Assembly: GCA_021808665.1 (NCBI GenBank)
Contig: JAKBBA010000001.1
Location: forward strand, 145,197-209,196
Source of the DNA: Actinomycetes bacterium
GTDB taxonomy: Bacteria > Actinomycetota > Acidimicrobiia > Acidimicrobiales > Palsa-688
DNA: 64,000 bases
Direction of reading: 5' to 3'
Part shown: one piece after another, positions 8,489-15,794 of the stretch
Numbering within the stretch: position 1 is the first letter of the stretch
How the letters are laid out: the number at the start of each line of letters is the position of its first letter
Made by a program: the position numbers and the translations under genes
Notes under the pieces: model-generated
What the model was told of the DNA's origin: nothing
Databases searched by the model: none
Seen by the model: only the letters and a program-made list of their open reading frames with translations

Positions 8489-8986
8489 TCAAAGAGAATT
8501 CTTCGGGGACGGGACGCTTTTCGAAGACGAGGCGCTCTGAGCATCAGCGCTAGTCAAGTCCTGCGATGCTATGCGTTCGAGGATGGGAATGGCCCGACCA
8601 AGAATTTCGATCTCGTCTTGGGAAAGACCCGCCATCCGAGCCGAGATGAAAGCGTCGCCACGCCTTCGGTTTCCTTCGACAAGCTCCATTCCCGACTGGC
8701 TGAGAGCTACTCTCGTGACTCGACGGTCCCCCGGATCAGATCTCCGCTCAAGCCAGCCGTTCTCTTCTAAGCGGGCGGCGATACGGGTCATAGATGGCGG
8801 AGCCACCCTTTCTAGCGCCGCCAACTCCCCGAGGGTCACTTCGCCGTGTCGGGCGACAACGGTCATGGCAGACATCTGAGAAAGAGTTACCCCTCCCGGC
8901 GAGGCAACCTGACGGAGCCTCCGCGACAACCTGAGCACAGCCAAGCGCAGCGCTCCCCCCATCTCGGCGGGCACCTGAGCCGTCAT
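8489..8986 (-). CDS. MarR-family transcriptional regulator
   Basis: This is a 165-residue winged-helix regulator. The MarR core includes VTLSQMSAMTVVARHGEVTLG, a recognition helix around APPSMTRIAARLEENGW and the wing LERRSDPGDRRVTRVALS. Such proteins bind palindromic operators as dimers and release on binding small ligands or on oxidation. The ATG at 8986 is preferred because homology begins just after it; earlier in-frame starts would overlap the divergent small gene at 9110. The two genes share a 120-bp divergent region. The ligand and targets are unknown. Confidence 0.85.
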   Translation of the reverse strand: MTAQVPAEMGGALRLAVLRLSRRLRQVASPGGVTLSQMSAMTVVARHGEVTLGELAALERVAPPSMTRIAARLEENGWLERRSDPGDRRVTRVALSQSGMELVEGNRRRGDAFISARMAGLSQDEIEILGRAIPILERIASQDLTSADAQSASSSKSVPSPKNSL

Positions 8987-9109
8987 GGCCTTTGAATCTA
9001 CCGGAGCGGACGATCCGATACCGCCATGGCATGACGCTACAACGGCGCCGGGACCGGCGACCCCGACGATGGGCCTGCAGTGCGCAACCGACTCCTGAGA
9101 TGACACCAT

Positions 9110-9481
9110 ATGGGTGTGACCATGCGAGAAAACTGCCGACACTTCCAGAGCCGGACCTACGACTCAGGGGAAGTAGCGCGTTTTTGCGTGAAGAACCTGG
9201 CGCCCGAAGCCCCCTGGCGCTGCCCGGACAACTGCACCAGCTACGAGCACGACATAATCGACGCCTCCTTCGTCGTAGGGTCTCTAAAGCGTCCCGCGGT
9301 CGAAGACGAGCCCGACGAACCTGCCGGAGACGTCACGGCACTGCTCGACGAAGCCAGCTCCATCGTGACCGCCGCAGGTCCGGAGATCCTCCACCAGGTC
9401 GAACTAGAGCGGCAGGCCCGAAAATGGTGGCAAGTCTGGAAGCGCGGCGGCGAGGACGGATTCCACCTGAGCAACCGCTGA
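9110..9481 (+). CDS. Small four-cysteine protein, uncharacterised
   Basis: This is a soluble protein of up to 123 residues that I do not recognise by name. The first 45 residues hold four cysteines (RENC, RFC, WRC, DNC) in a spacing that could bind zinc or an Fe-S cluster. The rest is acidic with a helical, tryptophan-containing tail (ARKWWQVWKRGG). Starts at 9110, 9116 (GTG) and 9122 are all possible. It is divergent from the marR gene and may be its target, but that is only inferred from position. Confidence 0.7.
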   Translation: MGVTMRENCRHFQSRTYDSGEVARFCVKNLAPEAPWRCPDNCTSYEHDIIDASFVVGSLKRPAVEDEPDEPAGDVTALLDEASSIVTAAGPEILHQVELERQARKWWQVWKRGGEDGFHLSNR

Positions 9482-9565
9482 AGCCAACCGACCGTCGAAA
9501 CCAACCCTGCCTTGCTAGGTTCCCGAGAACGTGACAAGCACGCAACGTCCCCACTGCAACGCGTT

Positions 9566-12115
9566 GTGACGACTCCTCATTGGCCGCTGCATGCGCTGAG
9601 GACAGTCAGACTTTCCCGCCTCTCCACCTTGGCGTCTGTGTTATTCGTCGGTGCGCTGCTCGCTTCGTGCTCGAGCGGTCACGGCTCTGCCGCCCCTGAT
9701 TCAACACTTCCGAACCCTCCCGACGCCGCCACGACCTTGCCAGTCCCGGGCGCTGCTTCCAAAGTAGTATCACCGTTCGAGTGGCAACGCTCCTCGTCGC
9801 CATCGCTAGCGATTGGAGGTGGAAGCAGTTCAACGTTGGCCGCCCTGATACCACCCGAGCCTGGAGGCAACTGGCACATCTACGGTACCGAGACGTCGAC
9901 GTCCGGGATGCAGACACCGACTGTCTGGTCTTCTCCTGACGGGCTCACGTGGAAAGCCAGGCCCCTGGCCGACTCGGCGATAGACGGTGCTGTCGGCGGC
10001 GCAGCCCTCTACAATGGCGAGACGGTTGTCGTCGGATCTGTAGGCACCGGGACGTCCGAGCACGCAGCGGTGTGGCTGTCAGCCGAACCGGGAGCGCCCT
10101 TCAACAGTGTCACGGTTACCGCCCCAGCCGGACCATCCGAACTATCGGCAGTCACCGCAGGGCCTCTGGGGTTCTTCGCCACCGGAACCGAAAACGGGAG
10201 CTTCGCTATGTGGTCCTCGGTATCGGGCCAGTTGTGGACCCTAAACGCGGGCGCCGACCAATCAGTTGGCACAATCCCCGGGGCGCATGTGAACACCCTC
10301 GTCAGCATCGGTACCACGCTGTACGCGGGTGGATCCATCCCCGACGGCCCGACGACCCAGGCAGCGATTTGGTCGACCCAGGATGGACTGAATTGGAACC
10401 TGATCGGCCGGGCGTCGAGGGCATTCGCTTCCGAAGGAGACGAAGAGATCTTCTCGATCGCCGCTCTGACACGAGGCCTGGTGGCGGTAGGAGCGGTCAA
10501 CTTCGGCTCCGGTTGGCTGCCGGCTTCGTGGATTTCCCCCAACGGGATTAGCTGGAGTCCGCCGTCGACCGACTTCCCGTCGACGTCGTCGGCCTCTTCG
10601 TCGCGTTACGGGCCGTCCGGAGGGATGACTGCGTTCGACGTCACGCAAGTGACCGGCAGCACCGGCGAAGACTCCCTGGTCGCGTCCGGCGGAGGACCTG
10701 GCGGTCAGGGTGTCTGGCGGTCTACGGACGGCCTGCACTGGTCCTCGGTCGACCTGCCAGCCCAGGATGCTGCTCTCGGAGACTGGAGGGCCACCGCTGT
10801 CGGAGCAACCTACTCGACCACTGTCATCTTAGATACGCTTCCGGGCCAGCCTTACGTTCTAAGCTCCACCCTGAGCGGGTGGACTCAGCCCTCAGCTAAC
10901 CCCGCCATCTTCGGCCCGGTGACACCGACAGCGGTCCCTTTATCTCTTCTCAAAGTCGGAGGGCAACTGGTCTTGGATGCCGACGTTGTCCAGCTCCCCC
11001 AGTCCATAGGACCGGCGACGGTGTCGTCTCAGACCCTCACCTCCCCGGACGCGAGCACATGGAGTGTGCAAAACCCCACATCTCCCTACCCTCAGTCACT
11101 CCCAGCGCCCAACGTCGTAACCTTTCACTCCGCAAGCAGCTGGATCGCGCTGGGCACAGGGCCATCCGGACTCGCCCAGACATGGACCAGCCCGACGGGC
11201 ACCTCATGGCAGCTCAACGGCCTTCTCGACAGCGCCACTGGCGGCACCGCCACACCGACCATAAACGCAGTTTGCAGTTCGGCTTCCAATCCGCCAACCG
11301 CCGCGTCGGCTCCGATCGCGTCAACTTCTGACAGCCCCACTACGACGACCTCGTCAGCAGCCTCAACAGTACCTGTAACCGGAGGTTCCACCTCAGGACC
11401 ACTCCCCGCGGTGGAGGTGGCGGTGGGGTCAACACCCCAGCCAAGCGAACCATCGACCCACTCCTCCACTCTTACGCCTGGAACCGAAGCCAGCATCTGG
11501 TATTCGACGAACGGGACGGAGTGGACGAAGAGCGCCGTGAGCCCGGCTCCGGCACAGGGTGGAACAGAAACTGTAGCCGGATGCGTCGACATTGCGGGCT
11601 CGTTCGTTGCTTACGGAACGAGCACCTCTCCCGGAGGCAACCCCGTTCCAGCCGTGTGGACCTCCGCCAACGGCGTCGACTGGTCTCGCTCGGCGATAGA
11701 AGGGTTCGTGGCGGGCTCGCCTAATCCGATCATCGCCATGGCCGGCAGCGGACCTTACCGGCTCGCCGTCGCCAATCCCGACCCTTCAGCTTCTCCAAAC
11801 CCTCCAGGTCCGACTTCGTCGAGCGCCGGGGTCGGCCCGGCCGCTTCCGCCCCTACAGACGCCGGCCTCGGATCTCCCCTTGGTCTCGAACCGACCGGGG
11901 CAGGACTGTGGGCCAGCACCAACTCCGGCCATTCCTGGGAGCTCCTTCCCACCTACTCAGGCCTCTGGGCCGACATGCAGGACACGCAACTGGATTCAGT
12001 CGTCTTCCAGTCCAGCAAGGCCGTAGTCGTCGGAACTGTGGCCGGTGAGTTAGCGGTCTGGGTCGGGTCGGCGACGACTGGAACGGCCGGCTTGGAGAGC
12101 CACGCACCCTCCTGA
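9566..12115 (+). CDS. Large surface lipoprotein with about ten Asp-box-like repeats
   Basis: This exported lipoprotein of about 849 residues has a hydrophobic segment ending LLASC, whose cysteine codon at 9668 is the likely lipidation site. The body repeats a W-x-S-x-(D/N)-G-x-x-W motif, for example WSSPDGLTW, WSTQDGLNW, WISPNGISW, WRSTDGLHW, WTSPTGTSW, WYSTNGTEW and WTSANGVDW. About ten copies can be counted between 9.93 and 11.95 kb, resembling BNR/Asp-box blades of sialidase-type beta-propellers. Serine-, threonine- and proline-rich linkers break the array near 11.3 and 11.8 kb. No sialidase catalytic residues were identified, so a binding or structural role is likely. A TTG at 9512 is an alternative start. 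Confidence 0.75.
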   Translation: MTTPHWPLHALRTVRLSRLSTLASVLFVGALLASCSSGHGSAAPDSTLPNPPDAATTLPVPGAASKVVSPFEWQRSSSPSLAIGGGSSSTLAALIPPEPGGNWHIYGTETSTSGMQTPTVWSSPDGLTWKARPLADSAIDGAVGGAALYNGETVVVGSVGTGTSEHAAVWLSAEPGAPFNSVTVTAPAGPSELSAVTAGPLGFFATGTENGSFAMWSSVSGQLWTLNAGADQSVGTIPGAHVNTLVSIGTTLYAGGSIPDGPTTQAAIWSTQDGLNWNLIGRASRAFASEGDEEIFSIAALTRGLVAVGAVNFGSGWLPASWISPNGISWSPPSTDFPSTSSASSSRYGPSGGMTAFDVTQVTGSTGEDSLVASGGGPGGQGVWRSTDGLHWSSVDLPAQDAALGDWRATAVGATYSTTVILDTLPGQPYVLSSTLSGWTQPSANPAIFGPVTPTAVPLSLLKVGGQLVLDADVVQLPQSIGPATVSSQTLTSPDASTWSVQNPTSPYPQSLPAPNVVTFHSASSWIALGTGPSGLAQTWTSPTGTSWQLNGLLDSATGGTATPTINAVCSSASNPPTAASAPIASTSDSPTTTTSSAASTVPVTGGSTSGPLPAVEVAVGSTPQPSEPSTHSSTLTPGTEASIWYSTNGTEWTKSAVSPAPAQGGTETVAGCVDIAGSFVAYGTSTSPGGNPVPAVWTSANGVDWSRSAIEGFVAGSPNPIIAMAGSGPYRLAVANPDPSASPNPPGPTSSSAGVGPAASAPTDAGLGSPLGLEPTGAGLWASTNSGHSWELLPTYSGLWADMQDTQLDSVVFQSSKAVVVGTVAGELAVWVGSATTGTAGLESHAPS

Positions 12116-12775
12116 AAGACCAAGTCTTTCCATAAAAGCCCAGCTTCGACGGTGTATCGCCGAAGGTCCGTACGCTACCAATGCCATCACGTGGCGAGCA
12201 CTGGGATATCCCTTGTTCAATTCGAACTCGTACGGCGGGTAGTCCACGGCGGCCGCGCGCATGAGGCGGTCACGTGACACCTTCGCAAGGATCGACGCTG
12301 CCGCTATCGATAAGCAAGTGGCATCGCCTTTGACGATCGTGGTAGTCGGAACTACCCTGACGAAATCCCACGGGCCGTCTACGAGAGCATGATCAACCTC
12401 GACTCCGAGCCCCTCCAGTGCCCTTTGGGCCGCATTTTGCTGTGCTTTTGCCATGCCGACGGTGTCGCACTCCTCGTGACTGGCGAACCCAACGCTCCAA
12501 GCGATGCACCCTTTTGCGACACGGTCAAACATCTCCTCCCGCCTGCGCTCCGTCAACGCCTTGGAGTCTCTCACCCCGTCGAATCGCCGCCCAGCCGGCA
12601 GGATGGCGGCCCCGACCGCCAGCGGCCCTGCCCACGCTCCTCGGCCGACTTCATCCATCCCTACCACGAGACGGCAGCCGCTAGCTTCCAATCGCCGTTC
12701 TTGGCTCCGGGTGGGAACAAGCCGGCTGACGTTACGTCCTGAGGACCGCCCCGTCGGCACTGTCAGACCCCGCAC
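12050..12775 (-). CDS. rnhB: Ribonuclease HII
   Basis: This protein of up to 241 residues shows the RNase HII signatures GMDEVGRGAWAGPLAVGA (acidic ligands Asp41 and Glu42), DSKALTERRREE, ATCLSIAAASILAKVSRDR and NKGYPSARHVMAL. It cleaves RNA in RNA-DNA hybrids and removes single ribonucleotides misincorporated into DNA. The N-terminal 30 residues before the domain are variable and the true start may be later than the GTG at 12775. Its 3' end overlaps the end of the facing lipoprotein gene by 66 bp, a long convergent overlap in which both proteins keep open frames. Confidence 0.93.
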   Translation of the reverse strand: MRGLTVPTGRSSGRNVSRLVPTRSQERRLEASGCRLVVGMDEVGRGAWAGPLAVGAAILPAGRRFDGVRDSKALTERRREEMFDRVAKGCIAWSVGFASHEECDTVGMAKAQQNAAQRALEGLGVEVDHALVDGPWDFVRVVPTTTIVKGDATCLSIAAASILAKVSRDRLMRAAAVDYPPYEFELNKGYPSARHVMALVAYGPSAIHRRSWAFMERLGLSGGCVALQAGRSSRRRPDPDR

Positions 12776-12793
12776 ATACCGTCAGACCCCGCA
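12762..12793. repeat. Tandem 13-bp direct repeat at 19-bp period
   Basis: GTCAGACCCCGCA occurs at 12762-12774 and again at 12781-12793, in the spacer between the RibD-like gene and rnhB. It could be a tandem regulator site for rnhB or a small duplication. Confidence 0.5.
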
Positions 12794-12800
12794 GATAGAG

Positions 12801-13535
12801 TCAGGAAACACCCGCCGCTTTGTAGCGAAGCAGAAGTGCTCCATCACCTTCGCATACTGCCTGAAGCGACAAAGCCACGGGAGCTGAAGCTGAGCCGTTG
12901 GCGAACCCGAGTCGACCGCCTCCCGCCAGCACCGGAGAAACAGTGACACACAGCTCATCCACGAGACCTGCCCCAAGGAGCGCACCGAACAAGGTCGGAC
13001 CGCCCTCACAGAGGATCCTGCCTAGTCCCCGAGCTCGCAGATCGGCGATCACAGCTGGCAGATCGATCTCCTTCTCGCCGGCAGCCACCACCTCGGCGAC
13101 TCGTGACAGATCTCCTCGGCGGGATGCCTGACCCTCGGTGGTATAGACAATCACCTTGCCCTCAGAGTCAAACAGCGGTGAAGACGCGTCGAATGCTCCA
13201 CTCCCCGAGACGACGGCTAGGCGCGGGACGCCGGTCTGACCGCGCGCTTCACGCCTTGAACGCCTGTCGGCATTCAGCGTCACAGGTCCGTAGTTCTCGG
13301 CGCGGACGGTGCCTGCTCCGACCAAGACGACGTCTGCTGCGGCGCGCATAGCCGCGAACGCCTCGCGGTCGGCGGGAACCCCGAGCGGGCCGCTCAGCCC
13401 ATCGACCTCGACGGCCCCGTCGAGGGAGGTGACCAGATTCAACCTCAAGTGAACGTCGCTCGGATGGCGGTAGAAAACTTCAACACTCTCAGGGGTAGCC
13501 AGGAAGCCTGTGCTGGGAAGAAGCTGCTGAATCAC
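12801..13535 (-). CDS. RibD C-terminal-domain pyrimidine/dihydrofolate reductase-like protein
   Basis: This is a 244-residue stand-alone reductase with the RibD_C/DHFR fold. Visible motifs are LRLNLVTSLDGAVEVDG, ADVVLVGAGTVRAENYGP and the nucleotide-binding ILCEGGPTLFGALLGAGLVDEL. The RibD deaminase domain is absent. Actinobacteria carry many such proteins with roles in riboflavin synthesis or as general NADPH-dependent reductases. The N-terminus MIQQLLPS matches the usual family start. It precedes rnhB on the same strand, 26 bp away. Involvement in flavin or deazaflavin metabolism is inferred only. Confidence 0.8.
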   Translation of the reverse strand: MIQQLLPSTGFLATPESVEVFYRHPSDVHLRLNLVTSLDGAVEVDGLSGPLGVPADREAFAAMRAAADVVLVGAGTVRAENYGPVTLNADRRSRREARGQTGVPRLAVVSGSGAFDASSPLFDSEGKVIVYTTEGQASRRGDLSRVAEVVAAGEKEIDLPAVIADLRARGLGRILCEGGPTLFGALLGAGLVDELCVTVSPVLAGGGRLGFANGSASAPVALSLQAVCEGDGALLLRYKAAGVS

Positions 13536-13721
13536 CTAGAGGACGCCTTGGAATCCACTGGCAACGACATTACGAGCACGATATCAACACTAGACCACTC
13601 CCCCTCGGCGGGCCTGCCTGCCGCCGCAAGAGTTGACACGATCGTGACAGAACCCGACCGCCCGGACCTAGCCCACCCGCCGTGGATGTTGTGGGGGATC
13701 ACAGTTCCCTATCATGGGGAT

Positions 13722-14306
13722 ATGAGTACCTCGGCCGTGCCCCGCCTCACGGGAGACGCCGTGCTCATCCCTGTCAAGGCGTTCGATCGGGCCAAACTCA
13801 GACTGGCATCCGCTCTTACGCCCCTTGAACGCAGGCGACTCGCTAAGGAGATGGCCGAGCGTGTGGTGCGATCCGCTGCGAAGCTCACGGTTGCGGTGGT
13901 CTGCGACGACGAGGAGGTCGCAGCTTGGGCTTCTGGACTCGGAGCGGTCGTTTTGTGGGAACCCGGACGTGGCCTCAACGGCGCCGTCCAGTTCGGCTTC
14001 GAACACTTGCGTTCCCAGGGCGTGGCTACAGTTGCTGTCGTGGCTAGCGATCTACCTCTGGCGGACGACATCGGATGGGTAACCCGATTCCGGGGCATAA
14101 CCCTCGTGCCAGACCGTCGAGAAGACGGGACGAACGTCATATCGGTTCCGCCGGGTGTAGCTTTCCGCTTCTCCTACGGGCCGCAGTCGTTCATGCGACA
14201 CAAAAGTGAAGCCTTGAGAGCGAACGCGGCCCTCAGAGTCGTTCATGACTCGCCGCTCGCCTGGGACGTAGACGTCCCCGACGACCTCGGAGTACTGACC
14301 CGATGA
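13722..14306 (+). CDS. fbiD: 2-phospholactate/phosphoenolpyruvate guanylyltransferase (CofC/FbiD)
   Basis: This 194-residue nucleotidyltransferase belongs to the CofC/FbiD family of coenzyme F420 synthesis. Visible motifs are VLIPVKAFDRAKLRLASAL at the N-terminus, VVASDLPLAD in the middle and REDGTNVISVPPG towards the end. In Actinobacteria FbiD uses GTP and phosphoenolpyruvate to make the activated precursor of F420. The ATG at 13722 fits the usual N-terminus; longer in-frame extensions would run into the RibD-like gene. The stop overlaps the next start as ATGA, so it is translated together with a PIG-L deacetylase. Confidence 0.85.
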   Translation: MSTSAVPRLTGDAVLIPVKAFDRAKLRLASALTPLERRRLAKEMAERVVRSAAKLTVAVVCDDEEVAAWASGLGAVVLWEPGRGLNGAVQFGFEHLRSQGVATVAVVASDLPLADDIGWVTRFRGITLVPDRREDGTNVISVPPGVAFRFSYGPQSFMRHKSEALRANAALRVVHDSPLAWDVDVPDDLGVLTR

Positions 14307-15064
14307 GCGATCCGAATTCCCACGGTCATTTCGCCGGCGCTCCAAGTGTGGACATCGACGTCCCTGACAGCGCGCTCGCCATAGGAGCGCATCCCGACGA
14401 CATAGAGTTCGGCTGCGGAGGAACCCTCGCCAAGTGGGCTTCAGCGGGCTGTCGTATCTACCATTTCGTATGCACTGACGGCTCGAAGGGAACCTGGGAC
14501 CCACTTCGCGACCGGCAAGATCTCATCGCTGAGCGCCGAGAAGAGCAGATCGCGGCTTCCAGGATTCTCGGTGGCGAGGGTCGGGTTACCTTCGGAGAGT
14601 GGGTCGACGGCGAGCTTCAGTGCTCCTTGTTGGAGCGCAGCGTCGTCGCCAGGGAGATTCGTGCGGTTAGGCCTCAAGTGGTCCTCGCCCACGACCCTTG
14701 GAAGCGCTACCGCCTACACCCCGATCACCGCAATGCGGGATTCCTTGCCACCGACGGGATCGTCGCCGCGCGAGACCCGCTCTTCTTCCCCGAGCATGGT
14801 CTGTCGCCGCATAGACCGACCAAGTTGTTCCTCTGGGAAGCGGACACTCCCGATCACCTCGAGACGATCGACGACGTCGAGGGAGTGAAGCTGCAAGCAC
14901 TGCTGGCTCACCGAAGCCAGTTCCGCTCGACGATGGGCATCGACGGCGCTGACGACGCGACCGTGGACCACTTCGCCGAGCGGATGCGCACCCGCCATGC
15001 CGAAATTGGGGAGCCATTCGGTCTCCCAGCTGCCGAGACTTTCAAGTTAATAGACCGGCTATGA
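14303..15064 (+). CDS. PIG-L/LmbE-family deacetylase
   Basis: This 253-residue zinc-dependent deacetylase has the AHPDD motif (ALAIGAHPDDIEFGCGG) and a downstream HPDHRNAG motif completing the metal site. Family members include MshB and Mca of mycothiol metabolism and deacetylases acting on GlcNAc conjugates. The substrate here is not obvious. It overlaps fbiD by 4 nt, so co-expression with an F420 enzyme is clear although the biochemical link is not. MshB activity is possible, but no mycothiol gene is nearby. Confidence 0.85.
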   Translation: MSDPNSHGHFAGAPSVDIDVPDSALAIGAHPDDIEFGCGGTLAKWASAGCRIYHFVCTDGSKGTWDPLRDRQDLIAERREEQIAASRILGGEGRVTFGEWVDGELQCSLLERSVVAREIRAVRPQVVLAHDPWKRYRLHPDHRNAGFLATDGIVAARDPLFFPEHGLSPHRPTKLFLWEADTPDHLETIDDVEGVKLQALLAHRSQFRSTMGIDGADDATVDHFAERMRTRHAEIGEPFGLPAAETFKLIDRL

Positions 15065-15139
15065 ACCGCTCCGGCGGATCACCCGATGCTAGATACCGGG
15101 GATCCGTCGGAGAATGCTGAGCTTGGGGACAAATAAACT

Positions 15140-15160
15140 CGCCTTTGCGACGAGAAGGCG
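15140..15160. terminator. Short hairpin between convergent PIG-L and HU genes
   Basis: CGCCTT (15140-15145) pairs with AAGGCG (15155-15160) around a 9-nt loop. It lies midway between the two convergent stops and may serve as a weak bidirectional terminator. Confidence 0.35.
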
Positions 15161-15221
15161 GTCTAACGCCTGGCGTCTCTTGCTCTACCCCACTTTCCTG
15201 CTCGGGAAGGCCCTCGGGTCT

Positions 15222-15686
15222 TCAGCGCTTCTTGGCAGGCTTGGCTGCCTTCGCTGGAGTGGCAGGCTTCGTGGCGGCCTTCGCCGGACGGGCGGCTTTC
15301 GCCGGGGCAGCGGCCTTGGCAGCCACCGCTTTCGATGACGCCGCAGCCTTCGACGCTGTCGACCGGCCGCCCGAGGGGGCTGCAGCCTTCTTCGCTGCAG
15401 CAGACCTGGCCTTGGTATTGAGTGCCACCTTGAAAGCTGAAGCCGGCTTGAACGCCACCGACTTCGACGCAGGGACCTTCACCGTAGCTTGAGTTTGCGG
15501 GTTGCGCGCCAAGCGCGGGCCGCGAGCCCTGGGATCGAACGAGCCGAATCCGAAGATCGATACGCGGTTACCAGCTTTCACCTCAGCGATAATGGCAGCC
15601 GTGACAGCCTCGACGGCCGCCTCCGACTGCTTCTTGTCCAGTCCCGTCGAGGCCTGAACTGCCTGGGCCAGCTCTGTTCTGTTCAC
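15222..15686 (-). CDS. hupB: HU-family nucleoid protein with Lys/Ala-rich tail (HupB-type)
   Basis: This 154-residue protein has an HU domain at residues 1-90 (MNRTELAQAVQASTG, GNRVSIFGFGSFDPRARGPR). It is followed by a low-complexity basic tail of PAKAA-like repeats resembling eukaryotic histone H1. The two-part layout is typical of actinobacterial HupB, which compacts DNA and is regulated by modification of tail lysines. It is divergent from the GH63 gene, with 108 bp between starts. Confidence 0.93.
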   Translation of the reverse strand: MNRTELAQAVQASTGLDKKQSEAAVEAVTAAIIAEVKAGNRVSIFGFGSFDPRARGPRLARNPQTQATVKVPASKSVAFKPASAFKVALNTKARSAAAKKAAAPSGGRSTASKAAASSKAVAAKAAAPAKAARPAKAATKPATPAKAAKPAKKR

Positions 15687-15782
15687 TGCTACCTCCAGAT
15701 AGGTGGGGAAGTTTCCCAGATATACAAGAGGTTTTCCGGGCCCAGGTCAAGTATTTACCCGTCCGGGCAAGGAAAAAGTGCC

Positions 15783-15788
15783 TACATT
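15783..15788 (+). promoter_or_regulatory. Leaderless -10 box of the GH63 gene
   Basis: TACATT is followed by six bases and the ATG at 15795. It supports this start over a longer in-frame extension that would cross the HU gene. Confidence 0.5.
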
Positions 15789-15794
15789 GGCACG

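Noticed and set aside
13449..13721. Upstream extension of fbiD
   Set aside because: It runs across the 5' end of the RibD-like gene and adds unconserved residues; CofC homology starts at 13722.
15489..15794. Upstream in-frame extension of the GH63 gene
   Set aside because: It overlaps the HU gene on the other strand, has no homology, and a TACATT box sits six bases before the ATG at 15795.
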